Assembly (NCBI RefSeq): GCF_002744715.1
Contig: NZ_KZ319371.1
Coordinates: forward strand, 1 to 64,000
Direction of reading: 5' to 3'
DNA from: Marinobacter profundi
GTDB lineage: Bacteria; Pseudomonadota; Gammaproteobacteria; Pseudomonadales; Oleiphilaceae
Length of the DNA stretch: 64,000 bases
Both the position numbers and the translations under genes were made by a program. Position 1 is the stretch's first letter. Each line of letters starts with the position of its first letter. Positions 33,919 to 42,963 of this stretch are shown one piece after another. The notes under the pieces are model-generated. The model had not been told where the DNA came from. It searched no databases and saw only the letters and a program-made list of their open reading frames with translations.

Positions 33919-34043
33919 TGAATTTCGTCTCCCTGAACACCTGAAACCCTGGAACTCTAAAACCCTGGCAATCGTAACCTGACAACCAGGCCGCTTCCTT
34001 ATAAAGTGATCGGGTATTGTCCATACCCACAGCTTGGTGATCC

Positions 34044-34637
34044 ATGCGTCTTTCCGCTCAGGGGCTGCTTTGCCGGGTGGCTGAACAGAACCCCGCCAAC
34101 CTGAATACCAGGACCTTCAAACCGGCCATTCTGGCCATGCTGTGGGCGCTGGTGCTCGCTGGCTGCGCCAGCCAGCAGCCCCAGGTGTCGCCACAACCCC
34201 CGTCCGTCACCACTGACATCCACGCGCCACGGACTGAAACCGGTAACACCGCTGGTCCGGTGCCACAGTCGGCCACAGTCGACCGGCTAAGGCAAGTCTT
34301 CGAGCGTTACCAGGGCGTTCCGTACCAGTATGGCGGCACCACCCCGAAAGGTTTTGACTGCTCGGGATTCATTCGCCAGGCCTTCGCGGAGGGGCTGGAC
34401 CGTCACCTGCCGCGCACCACGCGCCAGATGCTGACCGAGGGCAGATCGGTACCCCAGGACCAGCTCCGGGTTGGCGACCTGGTGTTCTTCAACATCCGGG
34501 GGCGCGAGCAACACGCCGGCATCTACATGGGGGGAGACCGGTTTATTCATGCCTCCACGTCAGTCGGGGTAACCGAGTCCAGCCTGAACGGCCTCTACTG
34601 GCGCGGCAGGTTTACCCAGGCACGACGCTTCGACTGA
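34044..34637 (+). CDS. NlpC/P60 family lipoprotein (Spr-like endopeptidase)
   Basis: 197 residues. The signal peptide ends in VLAGC. The NlpC/P60 domain has the nucleophile in GFDCSGFIRQAF, the His in EQHAGIYMG, and a third polar residue in RFIHAS. This is the D,L-endopeptidase group that cuts peptidoglycan peptides. A Pro/Gln-rich linker of about 40 residues separates lipobox and domain. It ends about 40 bases before the Lrp gene, which reads the other way. Confidence 0.92.
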   Translation: MRLSAQGLLCRVAEQNPANLNTRTFKPAILAMLWALVLAGCASQQPQVSPQPPSVTTDIHAPRTETGNTAGPVPQSATVDRLRQVFERYQGVPYQYGGTTPKGFDCSGFIRQAFAEGLDRHLPRTTRQMLTEGRSVPQDQLRVGDLVFFNIRGREQHAGIYMGGDRFIHASTSVGVTESSLNGLYWRGRFTQARRFD

Positions 34638-34675
34638 CCTGGCAAGGGTGCCGGCCCGGCTGGCGAACCTTGAAG

Positions 34676-35149
34676 TCAGTCGGCAACCGGCACCGAGTGG
34701 GTATTCTTGATCTCACGTAACGCAAAGTTCGAATGAACATTGGCTATACCCGTCAGGGTAAAGATCTTTTCGTTGAGGAAGCGGTCGTACGACGCCATGT
34801 CCGGCACCACCACCCGCAACACAAAATCTGCGTTGCCAGTCACCGCAAAACACTGCAGGACCTCCGGATAGCTGCGCACTTCCCGCTCGATACCGGCGGT
34901 ACTGTCAATGGTATGGCGCTGCAGGGACAGATTGACCAGCACGCACAGGCCCTGCCCCAGCTTTTCCGGATCGAGCCGGGCACTGTAGCCCTGTATCACC
35001 CCCTCTTCCTCGAGGGTCCGTACCCGACGCCAACAGGCAGCCGGTGACAATCCCACCTTTTCCGCCAGCAACTGGTTACTGATACGGCCATCCGCCTGCA
35101 GTTCGGCGAGGATGCGGCGATCGAATCGATCCAACTCGGGCTGTTTCAT
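34676..35149 (-). CDS. Lrp/AsnC family regulator
   Basis: 157 residues from the ATG at 35149. The winged helix comes first (DRRILAELQADGRISNQLLAEKVGLSPAACWRR) and the RAM effector-binding domain second (VLQCFAVTGNADFVLRVVVPDM). Family members sense amino acids and form octamers that wrap DNA. It is divergent from the indolepyruvate oxidoreductase gene, so control of that gene by an aromatic amino acid or its keto acid is likely. Two 20-bp direct repeats lie between them. An upstream ATG at 35245 would run through those repeats and is not used. Confidence 0.93.
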   Translation of the reverse strand: MKQPELDRFDRRILAELQADGRISNQLLAEKVGLSPAACWRRVRTLEEEGVIQGYSARLDPEKLGQGLCVLVNLSLQRHTIDSTAGIEREVRSYPEVLQCFAVTGNADFVLRVVVPDMASYDRFLNEKIFTLTGIANVHSNFALREIKNTHSVPVAD

Positions 35150-35163
35150 TTGGTAACACCTGC

Positions 35164-35213
35164 CTTTTATCAAATTTTCTTTCTTATTATTGTCTTTTAT
35201 CAAAGCTTCTTTC
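35164..35213. promoter_or_regulatory. Direct repeats, probable Lrp-type operator
   Basis: Two copies of CTTTTATCAAA-NN-TTCTTTC (35164-35183 and 35194-35213, 18 of 20 bases equal) are spaced 30 bases apart, about three helical turns. They sit in A+T-rich DNA just in front of the Lrp gene, 15 bases before its ATG, and about 110-160 bases before the oxidoreductase gene. Same-face repeats fit an Lrp octamer. Confidence 0.55.
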
Positions 35214-35322
35214 GCAAACGCTGAATCCCACTGTTCAAATAGCAAGCACCTTCAAACGCAATCTCTCTAGAATTTCACTCAGTGACAACAACAATTCCCC
35301 CGCAGGAAAGGAGCTCACGGCC

Positions 35323-38300
35323 ATGTCCGCCGATTCCCCGCAACTTGACGACTACAAGCTGGAAGACCGCTACCTTCGACAAACCGGGCGGGTCTTTCTC
35401 ACCGGCACCCAGGCTCTCGTGCGGATCCCCCTGATGCAGGCCCGGCTGGACCGTCGCAACGGCCTGAATACCGCCGGCATGATCAGCGGCTATCGCGGTT
35501 CGCCCCTGGGCGCCTATGACCAGGCCCTGTGGCAGGCCAAGGACCTGCTGGCCGACAACCGCGTCGATTTTGTACCCGCCATCAACGAGGACCTGGCCGC
35601 GACCATCATGCTTGGCACCCAGCAGGTGGAGAGCGACGAGGATCGTCAGGTAGATGGCGTGTTCGGCCTTTGGTATGGCAAAGGCCCCGGCGTCGATCGC
35701 GCCGGCGATGCGCTCAAGCACGGCACCACCTACGGCAGCTCACCCCGCGGCGGGGTGCTGGTGGTGGCCGGTGACGACCATGGCTGTGTGTCGTCTTCGA
35801 TGCCGCATCAATCGGATGTCGCCTTCATGGCCTGGTTCATGCCGACCATCAACCCGGCCAACATCGCGGAGTACCTGGAATTCGGTCTCTGGGGTTATGC
35901 CCTGTCCCGCTACAGCGGCTGCTGGGTCGGCTTCAAGGCCATTTCCGAGACGGTGGAAAGTGTGGCTTCGGTGGACCTGCCGCCGGTGCCGGCGTTTCGC
36001 GACCCGGAAGACTTCACGCCACCGGCAGACGGCCTGCATTACCGTTGGCCGGACCTGCCCGGACCGCAACTGGAAACCCGCATCGAGCACAAACTGGCGG
36101 CCGTGCAGGCGTTTGCCCGCGCCAACCCCATCGACCGCTGCCTGTACAACAACCCCCGGGCCCGCTTCGGCATTGTCACCACCGGTAAGGGGCACCTGGA
36201 CCTGCTGGAAGCACTGGACATGCTGGGTATCGACGAAGCCCGCGCCGGCGAACTGGGGCTCGATATCTACAAGGTCGGCATGGTGTGGCCGCTGGAGCGC
36301 AAGGGCATCCTGAATTTCGTCCACGGCAAGGAAGAGGTCCTGGTCATCGAGGAAAAGCGCGGCATCATCGAAAGCCAGATCAAGGAGTACATGTCCGAGC
36401 CGGACCGCCCCGGAGATGTACTGATCACCGGCAAACAGGATGAGCAGGGCCGACCGCTGATGCCCTACGTTGGTGAACTCAGCCCCAGGCTGGTGGCCGG
36501 CTTTCTGGCCGCTAGGTTACAACGTTTCTTTGGCGCCGACTTTGACAACCGGCTGGATGCCATCAACAGCTACCCGGCCATGCAGGAACCCGGGGGCGTC
36601 CGTCGCCTGCCCTATTTCTGCTCGGGCTGCCCCCACAACACCTCCACCAAAGTGCCGGAAGGCAGCAAGGCGCTGGCCGGGATCGGCTGTCACTTCATGG
36701 CCTCCTGGATGGGGCGCAATACCGAATCCCTCATCCAGATGGGTGGCGAGGGAGTCAACTGGATCGGCAAGGCCCGCTATACCGGCAATCCCCACGTGTT
36801 TCAGAACCTGGGCGAAGGCACCTACTTCCACTCCGGCTCCATGGCCATCCGCCAGGCGATAGCCGCCGGTATCAACATCACCTACAAGATCCTGTTCAAC
36901 GATGCCGTGGCGATGACCGGTGGCCAGCCGGTCGATGGCCGGATTACCGTACCGATGATTGCCCGGCAGGTTGCCGCCGAAGGTGTCCGCCGCATCGTGG
37001 TACTCAGCGATGAGCCGGAAAAGTACGACGACCACCATAATCAGTTCCCGGAGGACGTGACCTTCCACGGTCGCGAGGAGCTGGATGCAGTCCAGCGGGA
37101 GTTGCGGGAGATCCCGGGCTGCACTGTACTGATCTATGACCAGACCTGTGCCGCCGAGAAGCGTCGCCGCCGCAAGCGCGGAACCTTCCCTGACCCGGCG
37201 AAACGTGCATTCATCAACCACCACGTCTGTGAGGGCTGCGGCGACTGCTCGGTGCAGTCCAACTGCCTCTCGGTGGTGCCACGAGAAACCGGTCTGGGCC
37301 GCAAACGCAGGATTGATCAGTCGTCCTGCAACAAGGATTTCTCCTGTGTCAGTGGCTTTTGCCCGAGCTTCGTCACGATCGAAGGCGGCCGGCTGCGCAA
37401 GTCCCGGGCAATGGATACCGGCTCGCTGCTGCAGCAGCACCTGGCCCGGGTGGCGGCGCCTGCCGTGCCTGCCCTGAAAGGTTCCTACAACCTGCTGGTA
37501 GGAGGTGTCGGCGGCACGGGTGTGGTTACCGTAGGCCAGCTGATCACCATGGCTGCCCACCTCGAAGCGCGGGGTGCCTCGGTGCTGGACTTCATGGGCT
37601 TCGCCCAGAAAGGCGGCACTGTACTCAGCTACGTGCGGCTGGCACCCTCGCCGCAGCAACTGCGTCAGGTCCGTATCGGCGCCGGCCAGGCAGATGCCGT
37701 CATCGCCTGCGACCTGGTGGTGGCCTCGTCCCAGAAGGCGCTCGCCGTCATGCGGCCCAATCACACCCGGGTGGTGGCCAACGAGGCTGAGCTGCCCACG
37801 GCAGACTATGTGCTGTACCGGGATGCCGACATGCAGGCCGACAAGCGCCTGGACCTGATCCGCGACACGGTCGGCGTCGAGCGCTTCGACCGCACCGACG
37901 CCAATGGCCTGGCCGAAAAACTGCTGGGCGATACCGTGTTTTCCAATGTACTGATGCTGGGGTATGCCTGGCAGAAGGGCCTGGTACCGGTGTCGGAAGC
38001 GGCCCTGATGCGCGCCATCGAACTGAACGGTGTCGCGGTGGACCGCAACATGGAAGCCTTCGGCTGGGGGCGGCTTGCGGCTGCCACCCCGCAGGCCGTC
38101 ACTGCACTGGTCAGTGACGAGCCCGAATCCGCCTCCGGCAACGACCGCCAGACCGGGCAGGAACCAACCCTGGATGAGCAGATCGAAACCCGTTACCGCC
38201 ACCTGGTGGCTTACCAGAACCGCGCCTGGGCGGATGGTTACCGGGGCCTGGTCGGGGCAGTGCGGGCGGCAGAACAGCAACTGGACAGCCAAAGTCAGCT

Positions 38301-38844
38301 GCTGACCCGTGCCGTCGCCCAGCAACTGTTCCGCTTGATGTCTTACAAGGACGAGTATGAAGTGGCCCGGCTGTTCACCGAAACCGACTTCCTCAAGGAG
38401 GTTGAGAACACCTTTGAGGGCGACTACCAGATTGCCTTCCACCTGGCCCCGCCTTTACTGGGCAAGGGCCTCGACGCCGACGGCCGGCCCCGTAAACGTC
38501 GCTTTGGGCCGTGGATGCTCCGGGTGATGGGCGTCCTCGCCCGCCTGCGCCGCCTGCGTGGCACCCCGCTCGACCCGTTCCGCTATTCCGCGGACCGCAA
38601 GCTGGACCGCAGCCTGCTGGCCGATTACCGCGCGCTGGTCACCCGTATCCCCGGAGAGCTGACGGCGGACAACTACGACACCTTCCTGCAGCTCGCCGAA
38701 CTGCCTGCCGAGGTTCGCGGCTTTGGCCCGGTACGGGAGCAGGCCGCCGGGGCCATTCAGCAGAAGCGCAGCCAACTGCTCAAAGCCCTGGAAACGGGGC
38801 GGCCGACGCTGATCCGAGCCCGCCAGGCCGAGGAAGTCCACTAA
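35323..38844 (+). CDS. Indolepyruvate ferredoxin oxidoreductase, fused subunits
   Basis: 1173 residues, a natural fusion of IorA and IorB as found in many proteobacteria. The N-terminal half contains the thiamine-diphosphate region (GEGVNWIGKARYTGN; AVAMTGGQPVDG). The ferredoxin-like cysteines are at CEGCGDCSVQSNC and a later SCVSGFCPSF. The C-terminal half has the gamma-type domain with GGVGGTGVVTVGQL. It decarboxylates aryl pyruvates to acyl-CoA and reduces ferredoxin, in aromatic or branched amino-acid breakdown. The substrate may include phenylpyruvate. AGGAAAGGAG lies upstream of the ATG. The divergent Lrp gene is the likely regulator. Confidence 0.94.
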   Translation: MSADSPQLDDYKLEDRYLRQTGRVFLTGTQALVRIPLMQARLDRRNGLNTAGMISGYRGSPLGAYDQALWQAKDLLADNRVDFVPAINEDLAATIMLGTQQVESDEDRQVDGVFGLWYGKGPGVDRAGDALKHGTTYGSSPRGGVLVVAGDDHGCVSSSMPHQSDVAFMAWFMPTINPANIAEYLEFGLWGYALSRYSGCWVGFKAISETVESVASVDLPPVPAFRDPEDFTPPADGLHYRWPDLPGPQLETRIEHKLAAVQAFARANPIDRCLYNNPRARFGIVTTGKGHLDLLEALDMLGIDEARAGELGLDIYKVGMVWPLERKGILNFVHGKEEVLVIEEKRGIIESQIKEYMSEPDRPGDVLITGKQDEQGRPLMPYVGELSPRLVAGFLAARLQRFFGADFDNRLDAINSYPAMQEPGGVRRLPYFCSGCPHNTSTKVPEGSKALAGIGCHFMASWMGRNTESLIQMGGEGVNWIGKARYTGNPHVFQNLGEGTYFHSGSMAIRQAIAAGINITYKILFNDAVAMTGGQPVDGRITVPMIARQVAAEGVRRIVVLSDEPEKYDDHHNQFPEDVTFHGREELDAVQRELREIPGCTVLIYDQTCAAEKRRRRKRGTFPDPAKRAFINHHVCEGCGDCSVQSNCLSVVPRETGLGRKRRIDQSSCNKDFSCVSGFCPSFVTIEGGRLRKSRAMDTGSLLQQHLARVAAPAVPALKGSYNLLVGGVGGTGVVTVGQLITMAAHLEARGASVLDFMGFAQKGGTVLSYVRLAPSPQQLRQVRIGAGQADAVIACDLVVASSQKALAVMRPNHTRVVANEAELPTADYVLYRDADMQADKRLDLIRDTVGVERFDRTDANGLAEKLLGDTVFSNVLMLGYAWQKGLVPVSEAALMRAIELNGVAVDRNMEAFGWGRLAAATPQAVTALVSDEPESASGNDRQTGQEPTLDEQIETRYRHLVAYQNRAWADGYRGLVGAVRAAEQQLDSQSQLLTRAVAQQLFRLMSYKDEYEVARLFTETDFLKEVENTFEGDYQIAFHLAPPLLGKGLDADGRPRKRRFGPWMLRVMGVLARLRRLRGTPLDPFRYSADRKLDRSLLADYRALVTRIPGELTADNYDTFLQLAELPAEVRGFGPVREQAAGAIQQKRSQLLKALETGRPTLIRARQAEEVH

Positions 38845-38860
38845 CCGGTCTGGCCGGCCT

Positions 38861-39487
38861 TCAGTGCACCGTGGCCCGGTCCGGTTCGAACAACAGCCGG
38901 ATATAGCTACGCAAGAGCAGGATCTGGGCCGGGAGAATTTGCCGGTCGCCGGTGGCCCGCCCCAGTACCAGGCCCCCCTCAATGGTGGCCGACACCATGT
39001 CGGCCAACTCATCCAGGTTAACCTCACAGCGCGACGGGTAGCGCTCCGCGATGGCTTCCAGCAATGACCGGAAGCGCTGCCGCCAGTGCAGCACAATACG
39101 CCGGTTCAGCTCCCGGACTTCCCGGTCAAACAGGCTCTCCTGGTAGCAGCAGGTTGCCACCAGGCAGCCGGGATGCTCCTGGGGCAGATTGGCCATGAGT
39201 TCCGCCAGCAGCTTGAGTCCCACCAGAAACGCCTGCAGCGGGTCTTCCGCCAGGTCACGGCCACGATTGAAGACGTCATCCAGTATCACATCTTCCCGTT
39301 CCAGGTAACGCAGCAACAAGGCCTTGGCCAGCGCATTCTTGTTCTGGAAGTGGTAGAAGAATCCACTCTTGGTGATGCCCGCCTCGGTGATCACCTCTTC
39401 AATCGAGGTGGCACCAAAGCCTTTCTGCAACACCGATTCCTCCATGATCGCCAGAATCCGTTCCCGTGTTTCCTCACCCTTGCTCAT
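38861..39487 (-). CDS. TetR family transcriptional regulator
   Basis: 208 residues with the TetR helix-turn-helix at residues about 10-55 (RERILAIMEESVLQKGFGATSIEEVI, AGITKSGFFYHFQNKNALA). The C-terminal ligand part is typical of the TetR group with two Cys (TCCYQESLF). It is divergent from the SAM methyltransferase gene, with a palindrome in the shared region, so it probably represses itself and that gene. The ligand is unknown. Confidence 0.92.
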   Translation of the reverse strand: MSKGEETRERILAIMEESVLQKGFGATSIEEVITEAGITKSGFFYHFQNKNALAKALLLRYLEREDVILDDVFNRGRDLAEDPLQAFLVGLKLLAELMANLPQEHPGCLVATCCYQESLFDREVRELNRRIVLHWRQRFRSLLEAIAERYPSRCEVNLDELADMVSATIEGGLVLGRATGDRQILPAQILLLRSYIRLLFEPDRATVH

Positions 39488-39503
39488 TGTCGTGTCCTCC
39501 GGG

Positions 39504-39526
39504 TAACCGTACCGTGAGTACAGTTA
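39504..39526. promoter_or_regulatory. Palindrome between TetR and methyltransferase genes
   Basis: TAACCGTAC and GTACAGTTA (9-bp arms, one mismatch) flank a five-base spacer, 17 bases upstream of the TetR ATG. The half-site AACCGTAC is repeated at 39615-39622, nearer the methyltransferase. It is a plausible TetR operator for both divergent genes. Confidence 0.5.
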
Positions 39527-39710
39527 TGCCACCTCTCCTCCACGACAATAGCCCCGAAAAGAGGCTACAAAAACGGTAACCGGCTGATCTGATGGGGATC
39601 AGCAAGGCGGGCCAAACCGTACCACGCGATTACTAGTCAGTATGGCGCAACTCCCCCATTCTGTTCATTACCCAGTAACGACAGATACACGGGACCAGGG
39701 AGAACCAAAC

Positions 39711-40814
39711 ATGACCATTGCAACCGCAGAACACATCATCAACGCCGGCTTTGACGAACACCGCGCCGAGCAATTTGCCGAACGGATGGTGGACATGCTC
39801 AACGCCGGCTGTACCGCGCTGATGATATCCATTGGCCATCGGACAGGGTTGTTCGACACCCTCGCAGCGATGGCTCCGGCAACCAGTGAGGAAATTGCCA
39901 GCCGGGCCGGCCTGAATGAACGCTATGTCAGAGAATGGCTTGGCGCGATGACCGTCAGCGACATCATCCGCCACACACCGGAAACCGCCACCTACCAGCT
40001 CCCGAGCGAGCACGCCATCAGCCTGTCCAGAACGTCGCCCGCGGACAATATCGCAGTCTTCGCCCAGTACATCCCCCTGCTCGGAGCGGTGGAAGACCAG
40101 ATTGTCCATTGCTTCCGCCACGGTGGCGGTGTGCCCTATGAGAGCTTCCATCGCTTCCATGAAGTGATGGCCGAAGACAGTGGACAATCGGTCGTAGCGG
40201 CACTGGATACGCACATTCTGCCGCTGGTTCCGGGATTAACCGATCGGCTCGAACAGGGCATCCGGGTACTCGACGTCGGTTGTGGCCGTGGCAAGGCCCT
40301 GAACTGCCTTGCCGGGCTGTATCCTGCCAGCCGGTTTGTCGGTTATGACTTTTCCCGGGAAGCGGTCGATTACGCCCGCCGGGAAGCCAGCGAACAGGGC
40401 CATCATAATGCCACCTTCCAGGTCCGCGACGCCGCTACCCTTGGGGAGGGTAATGAGCGCGGCACCTTTGACCTGATCACCACCTTCGATGCGATCCACG
40501 ACCAGAAAGACCCGCTGGCCGTGCTCCGGGGCATCCGGGCGGCGCTGGCGGACGACGGGGTCTACCTGGCCCAGGACATCAAGGGATCCAGTCACCATCA
40601 CGGCGACCGCGACCACCCCATCGGCCCGATGCTCTATACCGTGTCCTGCATGCACTGTATGACCGTGTCACTGGCCCAGGGGGGCGAAGGACTGGGCGCG
40701 ATGTGGGGCAAGGAGCGAGCTCTGGACTACTTCAGCAAGGCGGGCTTCGGCACCGTTGAGGTCAATGAACTGGCCCATGACTTCCAGAATTACTGGTACG
40801 TTTGCCGGCCATGA
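39711..40814 (+). CDS. SAM-dependent methyltransferase with N-terminal winged helix
   Basis: 367 residues from the ATG at 39711 (CAGGGAGA upstream). The N-terminal part (about 1-100) is a winged-helix dimerisation-type domain (EEIASRAGLNERYVREWLGAMTV), and the methyltransferase part has VLDVGCGRGKALNCL and FDLITTFDAIHDQ. This layout resembles the Rv2258c-type small-molecule methyltransferases. The substrate is unknown. It is likely controlled by the divergent TetR regulator. Confidence 0.88.
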   Translation: MTIATAEHIINAGFDEHRAEQFAERMVDMLNAGCTALMISIGHRTGLFDTLAAMAPATSEEIASRAGLNERYVREWLGAMTVSDIIRHTPETATYQLPSEHAISLSRTSPADNIAVFAQYIPLLGAVEDQIVHCFRHGGGVPYESFHRFHEVMAEDSGQSVVAALDTHILPLVPGLTDRLEQGIRVLDVGCGRGKALNCLAGLYPASRFVGYDFSREAVDYARREASEQGHHNATFQVRDAATLGEGNERGTFDLITTFDAIHDQKDPLAVLRGIRAALADDGVYLAQDIKGSSHHHGDRDHPIGPMLYTVSCMHCMTVSLAQGGEGLGAMWGKERALDYFSKAGFGTVEVNELAHDFQNYWYVCRP

Positions 40815-40818
40815 TCAT

Positions 40819-40841
40819 CGGGCCGCCCCCCGGGCGGCCCG
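40819..40841. terminator. GC-rich hairpin between convergent genes
   Basis: CGGGCCGCC and GGCGGCCCG form a perfect 9-bp stem with loop CCCCG, between the stops of the methyltransferase and the PilU-like gene. There is no U tract, so termination may be weak or factor-assisted. Confidence 0.5.
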
Positions 40842-40848
40842 CAACCCC

Positions 40849-41964
40849 TCAGTTGTCGTCATCCCCCATCACCCGGAAGTCGGGATGATCCCCATGGCCC
40901 TGACCATCTTCAAGACGGCTCTTGAGCATCATGTCAGTGCGGGAGTCGGCGTTGCGCAGGGCCTCGTCGAGGGAGATTTCGCCAGAGGCCCGGAGCCGGT
41001 TCAGATCCTGGTCAAAGGTCTGCAGCCCCTGCTCGGTGCTGCGGCTCATGGCGATCTTGATCTGGGGCAGCTCATCCCGCTCGATCAGGTCAACAATAAA
41101 CGGTGTCCGCAACAGCAGCTCCACCGCAGGCAGCAGTTTCCGGCGGCTTCCCCGCAGCAGGCGCTGGCCGATTATGGCGGCCAGGTTCATGGAAATATCA
41201 CCGAGGATCTGCTGGCGGTTATCTTCCGGGAACAGGTTAACCACCCGCTCGATGGCCTGAACTGTGCTGGTGGCATGGAGCGTCGCCAGCACCAGGTGAC
41301 CGGTTTCGCTGTAATGCAGGGCATGCTGCATGGTCTGGCGGTCGCGGATCTCACCGATCACAATCACATCCGGCGACTCCCGCAGTACATTGCGCAGCGC
41401 TTCTTCAAAGCTGACGGTATCCAGCCCCACCTCGCGCTGGTTTACCAGGGATCGCTTGTGCTGGTGAATGAACTCCACCGGATCCTCGATGCAGATGATG
41501 TGGCCGCTGCGGTTGCTGTTGCGGTAGTCAATCATGGAGGCCAGGGTGGTGGACTTGCCAGACCCGGCGTTACCCACCACCAGGATCAGGCCGCGGTCCT
41601 GCATGACCAGTTCCTTGAGTTTCTCCGGCAGGCCGAGATCGGCAATCGCAGGGATATGGTTACTGATATGGCGGATCACCATGGCGACTTCGCCGCGCTG
41701 GAAGAACACGTTGATACGGAATCGGCCGATGGCCGGCACTCCAAGCCCCAGATTCATTTCCAGGGTATTCTCGAACTGCTCGACCTGCTTGGCGTTCATC
41801 ACCTGGTAGGCGAGTTCACGCACCTGCTCGTTGGTCAGGACGACATCATCAAATGGCTCCAGTTCACCATCACGCTTCAGGTTTACCGGTGCTCCGACAC
41901 TGAAGAACAAGTCGGAACCGCCCCGTTCCACCAGGGCATTCAGATAACTGTATACATCGGTCAT
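40849..41964 (-). CDS. PilT/PilU family type IV pilus ATPase, PilU-like
   Basis: 371 residues from the ATG at 41964 (GGAG upstream). Walker A is GNAGSGKSTTLASM, the Asp box SPDVIVIGEIRDRQT, the His box GHLVLATLHATST. The C-terminal RSTEQGLQTFDQDLNRL is closer to PilU than PilT. It powers pilus retraction as an accessory to PilT. No pilT lies beside it; neighbours are unrelated, so it may be a paralogue rather than the main pilU. Confidence 0.88.
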   Translation of the reverse strand: MTDVYSYLNALVERGGSDLFFSVGAPVNLKRDGELEPFDDVVLTNEQVRELAYQVMNAKQVEQFENTLEMNLGLGVPAIGRFRINVFFQRGEVAMVIRHISNHIPAIADLGLPEKLKELVMQDRGLILVVGNAGSGKSTTLASMIDYRNSNRSGHIICIEDPVEFIHQHKRSLVNQREVGLDTVSFEEALRNVLRESPDVIVIGEIRDRQTMQHALHYSETGHLVLATLHATSTVQAIERVVNLFPEDNRQQILGDISMNLAAIIGQRLLRGSRRKLLPAVELLLRTPFIVDLIERDELPQIKIAMSRSTEQGLQTFDQDLNRLRASGEISLDEALRNADSRTDMMLKSRLEDGQGHGDHPDFRVMGDDDN

Positions 41965-42035
41965 TACTGATCTCCACAATTGCGACTGGCGCCGCTAGCC
42001 CCTGTTAGCTCAAGGCCGTTATACACTCATTGTTG

Positions 42036-42803
42036 TCAGTCAGCATAGATCATCTTGCGCACCATCCCGCCATCGATCACAAAGTTCTGGCCGGTGATAA
42101 AACCGGCCTCCTCGCCAATCAGGTAATGCACCATGGCCGCAATATCAGCGGCGCGACCAACACGCCCCGCCGGGTGCTGGTTATGATCCACCTCCGAAAG
42201 TGGTGCAACCGCTGCTGTCACCGGGCCCTGAAGCTCCCGGACATCGATCCAGCCGGGACTGATACAGTTCACCCGGATGTCCGGCCCGAGGCTCACCGCG
42301 AGGGCATGGGTCAGCGCAACCAGGCCACCCTTGGTGGCGGCATAGGCTTCGGTATCCGGCTCCGACTGCAGCGCACGGGTCGAGGCCATATTCACGATGC
42401 TGCCCCGCACCTTGCGCAAGTGCGGAACGGCATACCTGGCCATCAGGAACGGCCCGGTCAGGTTAACGTCCAGATAGCGCTGCCAGACATCCAGTGCAAG
42501 TTCCTCAACCGGACCGTTATCCGGGCTGGCAATCCCTGCATTGTTGACCAACGCATCCAGCCTGCCGGCCCAGCGCACCACCTCCTCCATCAGCTGACGG
42601 ACAGCAGGTTCACTGGCAACGTCCGCGGCAAAGAACTTCAGCTCGCTGCCACTGCCCAGGCTGTCCGCCAGTTGTTCACCGGCCTCGCGGTCAATGTCAC
42701 AGAACGCGACCCGCCAGCCCTTGCCATGCAGATATTCCACGATGCCGCGGCCGATGCCCCGGGCACCCCCGCTCACCAGCGCAACTCTCTTTTCCGTACT
42801 CAT
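42036..42803 (-). CDS. SDR family oxidoreductase
   Basis: 255 residues from the ATG at 42803 (GGAGGG upstream). Cofactor loop GGARGIGRGI, NNAG motif LVNNAGIA, catalytic Ser in VNMASTRAL and Y-x-x-x-K in YAATKGGLVAL. A classical short-chain dehydrogenase of normal length. An acidic residue after the second strand (FCDIDREAG) favours NAD(H). Substrate unknown. Confidence 0.92.
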   Translation of the reverse strand: MSTEKRVALVSGGARGIGRGIVEYLHGKGWRVAFCDIDREAGEQLADSLGSGSELKFFAADVASEPAVRQLMEEVVRWAGRLDALVNNAGIASPDNGPVEELALDVWQRYLDVNLTGPFLMARYAVPHLRKVRGSIVNMASTRALQSEPDTEAYAATKGGLVALTHALAVSLGPDIRVNCISPGWIDVRELQGPVTAAVAPLSEVDHNQHPAGRVGRAADIAAMVHYLIGEEAGFITGQNFVIDGGMVRKMIYAD

Positions 42804-42963
42804 CGGCCCTCCAGGTTTCAAGGCAATTCGGGACAAACGCCAGCCTAGCCTTTTCCCCCACGGTTGTCCCGGTTGCGGACTATTATCTACAGAGAGTCCG
42901 TCGTTGTGCTGTCAGGACAGGTATGAAAACGGACGTTAACGGACGCAAAGGGAGGGTTGGGGC

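Noticed and set aside
36517-38442. 641-codon minus-strand frame inside the oxidoreductase gene
   Set aside because: The plus-strand protein has thiamine and iron-sulfur motifs throughout; the reverse frame has none.
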